Positions 1 through 6,168 of a DNA stretch of 6,929 nt are shown piece after piece. The notes beneath the pieces are model-generated. The model was not told where the DNA came from, did no database searches, and saw only the letters and a list, made by a program, of their open reading frames with translations. A program made the translations under genes and the position numbers. Origin of the DNA: Desulfuromonadaceae bacterium (lineage in GTDB: Bacteria; Desulfobacterota; Desulfuromonadia; Desulfuromonadales; Syntrophotaleaceae); contig JAIOSZ010000241.1 in NCBI GenBank assembly GCA_021107335.1, positions 1 to 6,929 of the forward strand, written 5' to 3'. Position 1 is the stretch's first letter. Every line of letters begins with the position of its first letter.

Positions 1-2003
1 TCCTTGACCGCGAGCCTCTTTTTCATGAATCGATGGTGGAGTTTTTTGAATGGGCCGCCGATTACTATTGTCACCCCCTCGGAGAAGTGATTCGGACCGC
101 CTTGCCGGCTGGGTTGAGCGGTGCGGGGCAGGGGCCGGCAATCCTTAGCGAGCGGTTTTTTACCCTGCTTCTGGAAAAAACAGAGCCCCGAGGAGTAAAG
201 CAACGGGCCATCGTGGACTTTTTACGACAGCACGGCGCCACCTCCCAGGGGCAGCTCAAAGAGCAGTTCGGCGATGTTTACAGTAGTCTCAAGCGCCTGG
301 TGGAGCAGGGGTTTGTCTCTGAAGAGAGCAGAGAAAGGCAACGGGATCCTTTCGCCGCCGTACCGCTGACCGCCGATGTCCCGGTCGTGCCAGCGGCCGG
401 GCAGTTGGCAGCCTTGCAGGCCACCGAAGAGGCCCTGGCCAGCGCTGCCTTTCGGCCGATGCTGCTGCATGGCGTGACTGGCAGCGGCAAGACGGAAGTC
501 TACTTGCGCGCCGTACAGCAGGCTTTACGGCTCGGACGCAAGGCGCTAGTGCTGGTGCCGGAAATTGCGTTGACCCCCCAGTTGGTCGGGCGCTTCCGAG
601 CCCGCTTCGCCGCCGAAGGAGCGAGGCTGGCTGTGCTTCACTCGGGGTTGTCCGATGGCGAGCGTTACGATGCCTGGCGTACTGTGGCTCGCGGGGAGGC
701 CGATATCGTCATCGGTGCTCGGTCAGCGATCTTTGCCCCCCTAGAAGGGCTGGGGATTATTGTGGTCGATGAAGAACACGAGGGCAGTTACAAGCAGGGG
801 GACGGGTTTCGCTATCATGCTCGGGATCTGGCCCTGTTGCGGGGGCAGATGTTGGGGGCGACCATATTGCTGGGTAGTGCCACTCCGGCGCTAACCACCT
901 TCTATCGGGCGCAGCAGGGGCAGACCGAATATCTGCCCTTGGCTGATCGGATTATGGGGCGACCGCTACCGGCGGTGGAACTGATCGATCTGTCCGAGCA
1001 GCGTCCCGAAGGCGTTCTGGCCGAGCCTTTGCGGTTGGCCCTGCAGGAGAACTTGGAGCGGGGCGAACAGTCCCTGCTGCTTTTGAATCGCCGCGGTTTT
1101 GCTCCCTTTCTGCTCTGTGCCGACTGTGGCGCGACGGTGCGTTGTCCCAATTGCGAAATCACCCTGACTTATTATCAGCATCAGCGAGTATTGCGCTGCA
1201 ATTACTGCGATTATTCTTTGACTCCCCCCGATACTTGCCCTGTTTGTCACGGTAGTGAGTTTGCCCCAGAAGGAGCCGGTACCGAGCGCTTGGAAGAAGA
1301 ATTGGCCGAGTTGCTACCCGCCGCCGTCATCGGCCGTATGGACCGCGATACCACCCAACGCAAGGGGGCCCATCAGCAACTAGTCGATGGCATGGCCAGT
1401 CGTCGCATCGATGTTTTGGTCGGCACCCAGATGGTCGCCAAGGGACACGATTTTCCCGGCGTGACACTGGTTGGGGTGGTCAACGCCGATAGCGCCTTGA
1501 ATCTACCCGATTTTCGTTCTGCTGAGCGGGCCTTCTCGCTGCTGACCCAGGTGGCCGGTCGGGCCGGTAGAGGTGAGCTGCCCGGTCGAGTACTGATTCA
1601 AACTTACGATCCCGAACACTATGTGCTGAGCTGTGCGGCCGGTCACGACTATCAGTCATTTTATGATGAGGAATTGGCCAATCGTGAGGTGCTGGAATAT
1701 CCGCCCTTTGGTCATCTGGTGAATTGTTTGCTAGCGGGAAACGATGAACCGAAGGTGATCGCCGCTGCCGAAGGGCTGGCGGACGCCTGGCAGGAACTGG
1801 CCGCTGATGGCACGGTGGAAATCCTCGGGCCGGCGCCCTGTCCCTTAAGCCGCTTGCGGGGCAAGTGGCGGCGGCAGATTTTACTTAAATCCTCCAGTAG
1901 ATCTGCATTGCGCCACTTGCTGAATCACTTCAAAGAATTACGCAGTCGGGTGCCCGCCGGGGTAACGGCGACCATCGATGTCGATCCCGTTGATATGTTG
2001 TAA
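1..2003 (+). CDS. priA: Primosomal replication-restart helicase PriA (5' partial)
   Basis: PriA is a 3'-to-5' superfamily 2 helicase that recognises stalled or collapsed forks and starts reloading of the replicative helicase. The reading frame is open to the left edge: codons from position 3 read LDREPLFHES before the first ATG at 33, and this matches conserved PriA sequence. So 33 is an internal methionine, and I estimate roughly 80 residues of the 3'-DNA-binding domain are missing. Numbering from that Met: Walker A GVTGSGKTE at 147-155, DEEH box at 246-249, motif III GSATP at 281-285, motif V region GTQMVAKGHDFP at 464-475, and QVAGRAGR (motif VI) at 506-513. Eight cysteines (362, 365, 371, 374, 389, 392, 402, 405) form the two zinc sites of the family insertion. 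A winged-helix-like stretch precedes the helicase core, and the C-terminal domain appears complete to the TAA. No key residue is missing, so the protein should be functional. Confidence 0.97.
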   Translation, partial: LDREPLFHESMVEFFEWAADYYCHPLGEVIRTALPAGLSGAGQGPAILSERFFTLLLEKTEPRGVKQRAIVDFLRQHGATSQGQLKEQFGDVYSSLKRLVEQGFVSEESRERQRDPFAAVPLTADVPVVPAAGQLAALQATEEALASAAFRPMLLHGVTGSGKTEVYLRAVQQALRLGRKALVLVPEIALTPQLVGRFRARFAAEGARLAVLHSGLSDGERYDAWRTVARGEADIVIGARSAIFAPLEGLGIIVVDEEHEGSYKQGDGFRYHARDLALLRGQMLGATILLGSATPALTTFYRAQQGQTEYLPLADRIMGRPLPAVELIDLSEQRPEGVLAEPLRLALQENLERGEQSLLLLNRRGFAPFLLCADCGATVRCPNCEITLTYYQHQRVLRCNYCDYSLTPPDTCPVCHGSEFAPEGAGTERLEEELAELLPAAVIGRMDRDTTQRKGAHQQLVDGMASRRIDVLVGTQMVAKGHDFPGVTLVGVVNADSALNLPDFRSAERAFSLLTQVAGRAGRGELPGRVLIQTYDPEHYVLSCAAGHDYQSFYDEELANREVLEYPPFGHLVNCLLAGNDEPKVIAAAEGLADAWQELAADGTVEILGPAPCPLSRLRGKWRRQILLKSSSRSALRHLLNHFKELRSRVPAGVTATIDVDPVDML

Positions 2004-2028
2004 TAAAACACAAAGCTTCGCCGATGGT

Positions 2029-2988
2029 TTAACTGCCGAAAGGCAGTTCCTTGCCGAGGCTTTTTGATCGGGCGGCGGCGAGTACCCGTGAGCCGACCAT
2101 CAGGTCCTGAACGGCCATGCCCTGGGACTCGAAAAGAGTGATCTGCTCACTGGCGGTCCGACCGCTGGCCTGTCCGGCAATGATGTCCCCCAGCTCAATC
2201 ACCTGTCGCCAGTGGAGGCGTCCCTTTTCAATGAGCGGTAACAGATCACCGCACTCGTTAGCAGCAACATCCCTGGCGTCGACGGTCACAAGACTACAAC
2301 TACGGATGGTCTTTTCGTCGATTTCGCGGCGGATCAGGGCGTTGCTGCCAACAGCATTGAGATGGGTGCCTTCTTTCACCCAAGGAAAGTGAATCAGCGG
2401 TTCGGTGGCAGTGGTGACGGTGGTGACAATGTCGCTATTACCAACGATCTGCTCCGCATCTTGACAGGGCTCGACGGGAATCCCAAGACGGTCGCTGTTA
2501 TGGCGGCAGAAATCGCTCAATCGTTCCGCATTACGGGCCATTACCTTAATCTGTGAGATGGGGCGAACACAGCAGAGAGCTTCTAATTGCCCCGTTGCCT
2601 GCCAGCCCGAGCCGAACAGCCCGACCGTGGTCGAATCGTTGCGGCTCAGCCATTTGCTGGCGACGCCGCTGGCAGCTCCTGTGCGCATCATGCCGAGATA
2701 GTTGGCTTCGATGACCGCCTGTAGATTTCCGTGACTGCTGTCGTAGAGATAGAGCAGGAAGCGGTTGCCTTCCCTGGTGGTAGTGTAAGCCTTGTAGCCC
2801 ATGATTTGCTGGCTCTCCACTGCCCCCTGCAGGATATGCAGAGCCCCTTTTTGGACTCGCGTCCGCTGCCGCGGAATATTTACCCCTCGCCCCAGGCTGA
2901 ATTCGCGCAGCACCTCTTCCACCGCCGTGATGGCCATGGGCATGGTCAGGACCTGTCGAACATCCTCTTCAGTCAGAAACAGTGCCAT
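2029..2988 (-). CDS. Ornithine cyclodeaminase / mu-crystallin family NAD(P)-dependent enzyme
   Basis: A 319-residue protein, of normal family length. Members include ornithine cyclodeaminase, archaeal-type alanine dehydrogenase, ketimine/pyrroline-2-carboxylate reductases and SbnB-like opine synthases. Visible features: GYK (Lys66) and MRTGAASGVAS (Arg102), which match the substrate-binding Lys and Arg of the family. A Rossmann loop GLFGSGWQA at 123-131 binds the nucleotide, followed by GTHLNAVGSN at 207-216. Asp237 in VTVDARD is a plausible equivalent of the catalytic Asp (inferred), and there is a C-terminal TLFESQGMAVQDL at 284-296. The start is set by AAGGAG at 3003-2998, 9 bases before the ATG. 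It is a single-gene unit with its own promoter and no metabolic neighbour, so the substrate cannot be told from context. The family call is firm; the reaction (cyclodeamination, oxidative deamination or imine reduction) is not. Confidence 0.93.
   Translation of the reverse strand: MALFLTEEDVRQVLTMPMAITAVEEVLREFSLGRGVNIPRQRTRVQKGALHILQGAVESQQIMGYKAYTTTREGNRFLLYLYDSSHGNLQAVIEANYLGMMRTGAASGVASKWLSRNDSTTVGLFGSGWQATGQLEALCCVRPISQIKVMARNAERLSDFCRHNSDRLGIPVEPCQDAEQIVGNSDIVTTVTTATEPLIHFPWVKEGTHLNAVGSNALIRREIDEKTIRSCSLVTVDARDVAANECGDLLPLIEKGRLHWRQVIELGDIIAGQASGRTASEQITLFESQGMAVQDLMVGSRVLAAARSKSLGKELPFGS
2031..2048. terminator. Small hairpin at the priA / cyclodeaminase convergence
   Basis: AACTGCC, a GAAA loop, and GGCAGTT form a perfect 7-bp stem with a stable tetraloop on the + strand. 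It lies 27 bases after the priA stop and covers the last codons and part of the stop of the opposing gene. No real T-run follows on either strand: three T's (the third lying in the stop codon) on the - side and none of note on +. It is therefore a weak candidate intrinsic terminator or RNA 3'-end stabiliser. It is the only hairpin I see between the convergent genes. Confidence 0.35.
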
Positions 2989-3034
2989 TGGTTAACTCTC
3001 CTTGAAACGCTGGTCGGGGTCGGTCCGGCCTATG

Positions 3035-3063
3035 TTGATAATTCCGATTAGAGAAATTATAAA
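3035..3063 (+). promoter_or_regulatory. Sigma70-type promoter for the kinase-receiver operon
   Basis: TTGATA (3035-3040), an exact 17-bp spacer, and TATAAA (3058-3063): five of six matches in each box. Transcription would start near 3070, leaving an untranslated leader of about 125 bases before the ATG at 3194. I recognise no riboswitch in that leader. Confidence 0.6.
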
Positions 3064-3084
3064 TAGATGTCTCGCTAATAACAA
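3056..3084 (-). promoter_or_regulatory. Sigma70-type promoter for the cyclodeaminase-family gene
   Basis: Read on the - strand, TTGTTA (3084-3079), a 17-bp spacer, and a perfect TATAAT (3061-3056). Transcription would start near 3049, giving a leader of about 60 bases before the ATG at 2988. Its -10 shares bases 3058-3061 with the -10 of the opposite promoter. Found by eye against the consensus; not scored. Confidence 0.6.
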
Positions 3085-3091
3085 CGAAATG

Positions 3092-3121
3092 TTAGAAAAA
3101 TCAGCTGCCCCCTTGTATAAG
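3092..3121 (+). promoter_or_regulatory. Possible second promoter for the kinase gene
   Basis: TATAAG at 3116-3121 is a good -10 box, but the -35 candidate TTAGAA at 3092-3097 (18-bp spacer) matches only three of six bases. It would give a shorter leader. It is weaker than the promoter at 3035-3063. Confidence 0.28.
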
Positions 3122-3193
3122 AGAAATGGTCCGCTAGACTATGTTACTTAGGGTTCTTCAGTTTTAATCCGGGACAAAAGAGAGCCGGTAGGG

Positions 3194-4942
3194 ATGCTGC
3201 CGCTTTTTTTGAGGGGGGGGGGCGTAGTAGCTTCTTCGATAGCCATGGGTAACCGTAGATCTATCGTCAATCGATCGCGCCGGGCGCTTAAGCGACGGCT
3301 GCTGAAGGCTGCAGAGAAGGGCCCGCGGCGCAGCAGGCATGGTGGACGTCAATCGCCGTCGGCCAAGGGGCGTTGCTCCGGTTCGAGGGGCGGTGGTGTT
3401 CTGGAGGCCTTGATCAAGCAGCGTACCCGGGAACTGACGGAAGTTAATGAACGTCTGAAGCTGAGCATGGTTCGCTGTAAGCGTCTCGATGGCCGGTTAC
3501 GGGAGAGCGAAGAACTGTTTCGCTCCATCTTTGAGCATGCCGCCGCTGGCATGAACACGATTACTCTAGAAGGACGGTATCTGCAGGTTAATTCCGCCTT
3601 CTGCGATTTTATCGGTTACAGTCGGGAAGAACTGCAGCATCTGACCGTCTTTGACCTCACCCATCCTCAAGACCTGCTCGCTACACGGGAGCGTTTTGAG
3701 GGAATTCGCGCCGGCAAGTGCGAAGCTTTCGACTACGAAAAACGTTTTGTCTGCAAAGACGGTAAGCTGGTTTGGGGGCATGTGACCAGTGCCTGGATGT
3801 TCGATGATCGACGGCAGCCCCTCTACGGTATCGGCCTGGTGCAGGATATCTCTGATCGCAAAGGGGCTGAAGCGGAGTTGAAAAAAGCCCTTGCCTCCGC
3901 ACGGGAAGGGCGGACCAAGATAGCCTGTATTCTGAAGTCCGTTGGCGACGGTCTGATCGTGACCGATACCGACCACCGTATAGTGCTTATGAATCCATCG
4001 GCTGAGTCTTTGCTGGGGGTTGTTTTTGAACAGGTTATAAATCGCACAGTGGACGATCCCTATGTAACGGCGCTTTTTCCTGAGAAGCTGATTAAGGCCC
4101 TGCGATGTGGCGAGATAGGGGACCTTCTCGAATTCGAGCTGTGCGACAGTATCGGCAGGCAACCGCGAGCTCTACAGGGGCGCCTGTCGGCGATTCGCGA
4201 TCAGAACGAACAACGCAACGGAATTATTACCACTTTGCGGGATGTGAGCCGGGAGCGGAAAATCGATTCGATGAAGACCGAATTTATTACCACCGCAGCC
4301 CACGAATTGCGAACCCCCTTGACTTCGATTCAAGGTTTTTCTGAAATTCTGCTGGCCCGTTCCGATTTAGAGAATGATCAGCGTCGCTCCATGCTGTCTA
4401 TCATTCACGAACAATCCGAGAATCTGTCGCGGATCGTTAATGATTTGCTGGATCTATCACGCATCGAAGCGGGGGTCGGCTTCGTGCTGCAGAAAACGCC
4501 CTGTGATCTTTCGCAGCTTATAGAACAGGCCACCTCGCAACTTTACTGGACGTCGGACCGCCATCTGTTCGACGTGGCATTGCCGTCGACGGACTCTGTG
4601 GTATGCGGCGACCGGGTCAAGTTACGTCAGGTGGTGGAAAATATTCTCAGCAACGCGGTGAAATACTCACCTCAGGGTGGTTCGGTGCAAGTAACTGGAC
4701 AGCGCTTCGATAGCGAGTTTCAGGTGTCGGTCGCAGATCAGGGTATCGGCATGAGCGAAGATCAAATACTGCGAATCTTTGATAAGTTTTATAGGGCAGA
4801 CACCTCTAACTCAGCTATTGAAGGGGTGGGCCTCGGCATGAATATCGTTCAGGAGATTATCAAGGCGCACGGTGGCAGGATCTGGGTGGAGAGTTGTGTC
4901 GGCAAGGGTACGGTAGTGCATTTTGCCCTGCCGACAGGGTGA
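3194..4942 (+). CDS. Soluble double-PAS sensor histidine kinase
   Basis: A 582-residue kinase that autophosphorylates on His and passes phosphate to a receiver, probably the next gene. Order of parts: basic, Arg-rich N-terminus (1-68) and a predicted coiled coil from LIKQRTREL to about 105. Then PAS 1 (about 106-223, with a PAC-like end GLVQDISDRK), a short helical linker, PAS 2 (about 242-355) and HisKA with AAHELRTPL (His370). The ATPase domain has an N box VVENILSNAVKYSP (Asn487), G1 DQGIGM at 515-520, F box FDKFYR at 529-534, and G2 GVGLGMNIV at 544-552. I see no membrane segment or signal peptide, so it should sense a cytoplasmic signal; the PAS ligand is unknown. The start is uncertain: the ATG at 3194 has only a weak, purine-rich upstream region, and in-frame ATG 3245 or TTG 3410 are alternatives. 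A stop at 3149 rules out a start further upstream. All catalytic boxes are intact. Confidence 0.93.
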   Translation: MLPLFLRGGGVVASSIAMGNRRSIVNRSRRALKRRLLKAAEKGPRRSRHGGRQSPSAKGRCSGSRGGGVLEALIKQRTRELTEVNERLKLSMVRCKRLDGRLRESEELFRSIFEHAAAGMNTITLEGRYLQVNSAFCDFIGYSREELQHLTVFDLTHPQDLLATRERFEGIRAGKCEAFDYEKRFVCKDGKLVWGHVTSAWMFDDRRQPLYGIGLVQDISDRKGAEAELKKALASAREGRTKIACILKSVGDGLIVTDTDHRIVLMNPSAESLLGVVFEQVINRTVDDPYVTALFPEKLIKALRCGEIGDLLEFELCDSIGRQPRALQGRLSAIRDQNEQRNGIITTLRDVSRERKIDSMKTEFITTAAHELRTPLTSIQGFSEILLARSDLENDQRRSMLSIIHEQSENLSRIVNDLLDLSRIEAGVGFVLQKTPCDLSQLIEQATSQLYWTSDRHLFDVALPSTDSVVCGDRVKLRQVVENILSNAVKYSPQGGSVQVTGQRFDSEFQVSVADQGIGMSEDQILRIFDKFYRADTSNSAIEGVGLGMNIVQEIIKAHGGRIWVESCVGKGTVVHFALPTG

Positions 4943-4981
4943 TGAGGCATAGGGGCTTTTGACATGAAGGCAACAAGGTGA
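4942..4981 (+). other. Two linked mini-ORFs bridging kinase stop and receiver start
   Basis: An ATG at 4942 overlaps the kinase TGA (TGATG) and encodes MRHRGF, ending at 4962. One base later an ATG at 4964 encodes MKATR and ends at 4981, overlapping the receiver's GTG as GTGA. The second ATG has AGGGG (4951-4955) 8 bases upstream. Such stop-restart junctions can carry ribosomes across a gap (known for TGATG and ATGA overlaps). Whether these are translated is inference, and short ORFs like this also arise by chance. Confidence 0.35.
4966..4970 (+). promoter_or_regulatory. Ribosome binding site for the GTG start of the receiver gene
   Basis: GAAGG sits 7 bases before GTG 4978. The site supports this GTG, since the only nearby ATG (4964) is out of frame and stops after five codons. 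Confidence 0.55.
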
Positions 4982-5349
4982 AGTATATTCTTGTCGTTGA
5001 TGATCAGGCAATCATTCGGCAATTACTGGAGATCAGTCTGCGCCGGGAAGATCGGCAAGTCTTGCTGGCGGAGAGCGGTGAACAGGCCGTCCAGTTGGCT
5101 CAGGAGCAGCGTTTCGATCTGATCATCGTCGACTTGATGATGCCCGGTGGCATGGATGGTTTTGAAACCATTGAATATCTGCAGCAAAACGCCGCAGAGA
5201 ACCTCTGCCCCTTTATGATTTTGACGGCCAAAGACCAACAACCCGAGCGCGATCGCGCTGCGGGTTTGGGTGTTTACAATTATCTGGTGAAGCCCTTCAA
5301 ACTGGATGATCTTTTTGTAACGGTTGACAATTTGCTGGGCGCGGGTTAA
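4978..5349 (+). CDS. Stand-alone receiver-domain response regulator (CheY-like)
   Basis: A 123-residue protein made of one receiver domain only. The acidic pair is Asp8/Asp9 (ILVVDDQ), the phospho-acceptor is Asp52 (IIVDLMMPGG), the switch Thr is Thr83 (MILTAKD), the conserved Lys is Lys105 (LVKPF), with Tyr102 as the aromatic switch residue. There is no DNA-binding, enzymatic or Hpt domain. It must act by binding a partner protein or as a link in a phosphorelay. It starts with GTG, and 35 bases separate it from the kinase stop, so the two are surely one operon and the kinase is its likely phosphodonor. The start fits the usual CheY-type beginning just before the first beta strand. The output target cannot be told from this window. 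Confidence 0.93.
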   Translation: MKYILVVDDQAIIRQLLEISLRREDRQVLLAESGEQAVQLAQEQRFDLIIVDLMMPGGMDGFETIEYLQQNAAENLCPFMILTAKDQQPERDRAAGLGVYNYLVKPFKLDDLFVTVDNLLGAG

Positions 5350-5353
5350 GAAT
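5324..5353 (+). promoter_or_regulatory. Possible promoter ahead of the sulfite reductase
   Basis: A perfect TTGACA lies at 5324-5329 inside the end of the receiver gene. The best -10 is AAGAAT at 5348-5353 (18-bp spacer), with four of six matches but lacking the first T. No terminator separates the receiver stop (5349) from the reductase, so read-through is an equally good explanation of its expression. Confidence 0.25.
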
Positions 5354-5437
5354 TGTTCGTTATGCTTTAAGCTGTTTTCTGTGTGTATCGGTCTGTTGTG
5401 TACCCTGTGAATTTTACCTTTTAGGAGAAAACCAGCG

Positions 5438-6100
5438 ATGAAAAAAGACCTTTTGGAAAAAGGGGCCATTGTTCAGCGAGATAAAGAAACCTATGCCATC
5501 GCCCCGCATATCCCCGGTGGCGTGACTTCTCCGGCTGCTCTGCGCAAGATCGCCGATGTGGCTGAACGTTTTAATGCCCAGGCTCTTAAAATAACTAGCG
5601 CCCAACGGATCGCTATCGTCGGCCTGGCCGAGGAAAATCTCGATGACATCTGGGAAGCCCTGGACCAGAAGCCCGGTGCGGCCATCGGTCTTTGCGTCCG
5701 CTCGGTCAAAATCTGTCCGGGCACCACTTTCTGCAAACGTGGCCAGCAGGACGCCGTCGGTGTCGGCATGCAGCTCGATGCAAAATACCACGGCCTGGAA
5801 CTGCCTTGGAAATTCAAGATGGGCGTTTCCGGTTGCGCCAATGATTGTGCTGAAGCCTGCATCAAAGATGTAAGCTTGATCGGTACGCCGAAAGGTTGGA
5901 ACGTCATGGTCGGTGGCAATGGCGGCGGCATGCCGCGCCTTTCCCTGAAGCTGGCCGAACATATCCCCAGCGATGATGAAGCCATGGAAATTATGGACAA
6001 GGTCGTCGAGTGGTTCAAAAAGCTCAACAAGCGGGGTCGGATCGGTAAGTACGTTGATGAGATCGGTATCGAAGCGTTCCGTAAAGAAATTTTAGGATAA
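5438..6100 (+). CDS. Low-molecular-weight siroheme/[4Fe-4S] sulfite (nitrite) reductase
   Basis: A 220-residue protein matching the small, one-unit assimilatory-type sulfite reductases described from Desulfovibrio and relatives, which are much shorter than the E. coli CysI type. It has a ferredoxin-like N-terminal half (nitrite/sulfite reductase half-domain, roughly 1-75). The cofactor site follows: Cys93 and Cys99 (CPGTTFC, Cys-x5-Cys), then Cys133 and Cys137 (GCANDC, Cys-x3-Cys), the pattern that binds [4Fe-4S] coupled to siroheme. Cys86 and Cys141 are extra cysteines near the cluster. A glycine-rich VGGNGGG at 158-164 follows. There is no signal peptide, so it is cytoplasmic. The reaction would be six-electron reduction of sulfite to sulfide or nitrite to ammonia, and the electron donor is not encoded nearby. 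AGGAG at 5423-5427 lies 10 bases before the ATG. Family is certain; the true substrate in vivo (sulfite or nitrite, assimilation or detoxification) is open. Confidence 0.93.
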   Translation: MKKDLLEKGAIVQRDKETYAIAPHIPGGVTSPAALRKIADVAERFNAQALKITSAQRIAIVGLAEENLDDIWEALDQKPGAAIGLCVRSVKICPGTTFCKRGQQDAVGVGMQLDAKYHGLELPWKFKMGVSGCANDCAEACIKDVSLIGTPKGWNVMVGGNGGGMPRLSLKLAEHIPSDDEAMEIMDKVVEWFKKLNKRGRIGKYVDEIGIEAFRKEILG

Positions 6101-6121
6101 ACAGAAGACCAGCGATTGCTT

Positions 6122-6164
6122 AAACGACAGAAGGGGGAGCCATAGGCTCCCCCTTCTGTCGTTT
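6122..6164. terminator. Bidirectional intrinsic terminator, perfect 20-bp stem
   Basis: Bases 6122-6141 and 6145-6164 are exact reverse complements with an ATA loop. The core GAAGGGGGAGCC is GC-rich and the stem starts with AAA and ends with TTT, so each strand gives a GC stem ending in U's. It lies 21 bases after the reductase stop (6100) and 4 bases after the stop of the opposing regulator (6169), as expected for a shared terminator between convergent genes. The free U tail is short. Confidence 0.88.
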
Positions 6165-6168
6165 GGAA

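Noticed and set aside
33..35. ATG at 33 as the true start of priA
   Set aside because: The frame is open to the left edge and the upstream codons match conserved PriA sequence, so this is an internal Met of a truncated gene.
3064..3193. A riboswitch (for example cyclic di-GMP type) in the roughly 125-base leader of the kinase gene
   Set aside because: I looked for conserved riboswitch cores and a switch-like terminator and saw neither. The region is AT-rich with only short inverted repeats.
3566..4162. A 198-codon open frame on the - strand inside the histidine kinase gene
   Set aside because: It lies wholly antisense to well-conserved PAS domains, shows no recognisable domain and has no convincing ribosome binding site. 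It is a shadow of the coding bias on the other strand.
4964..4981. A frameshift or sequencing error joining ATG 4964 to the receiver frame
   Set aside because: The receiver already starts normally at GTG 4978 just before its first beta strand and has its own ribosome binding site, so no missing N-terminal sequence needs explaining.
5246..5259. Perfect 14-bp palindrome AGCGCGATCGCGCT
   Set aside because: It lies inside the receiver coding region and is explained by codons for E-R-D-R-A. A single copy with no sign of a regulatory role.
5414..5962. Long - strand open frames (182 and 179 codons) opposite the sulfite reductase
   Set aside because: They are antisense to the conserved Cys-cluster region, with no family resemblance. 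They are frame shadows.
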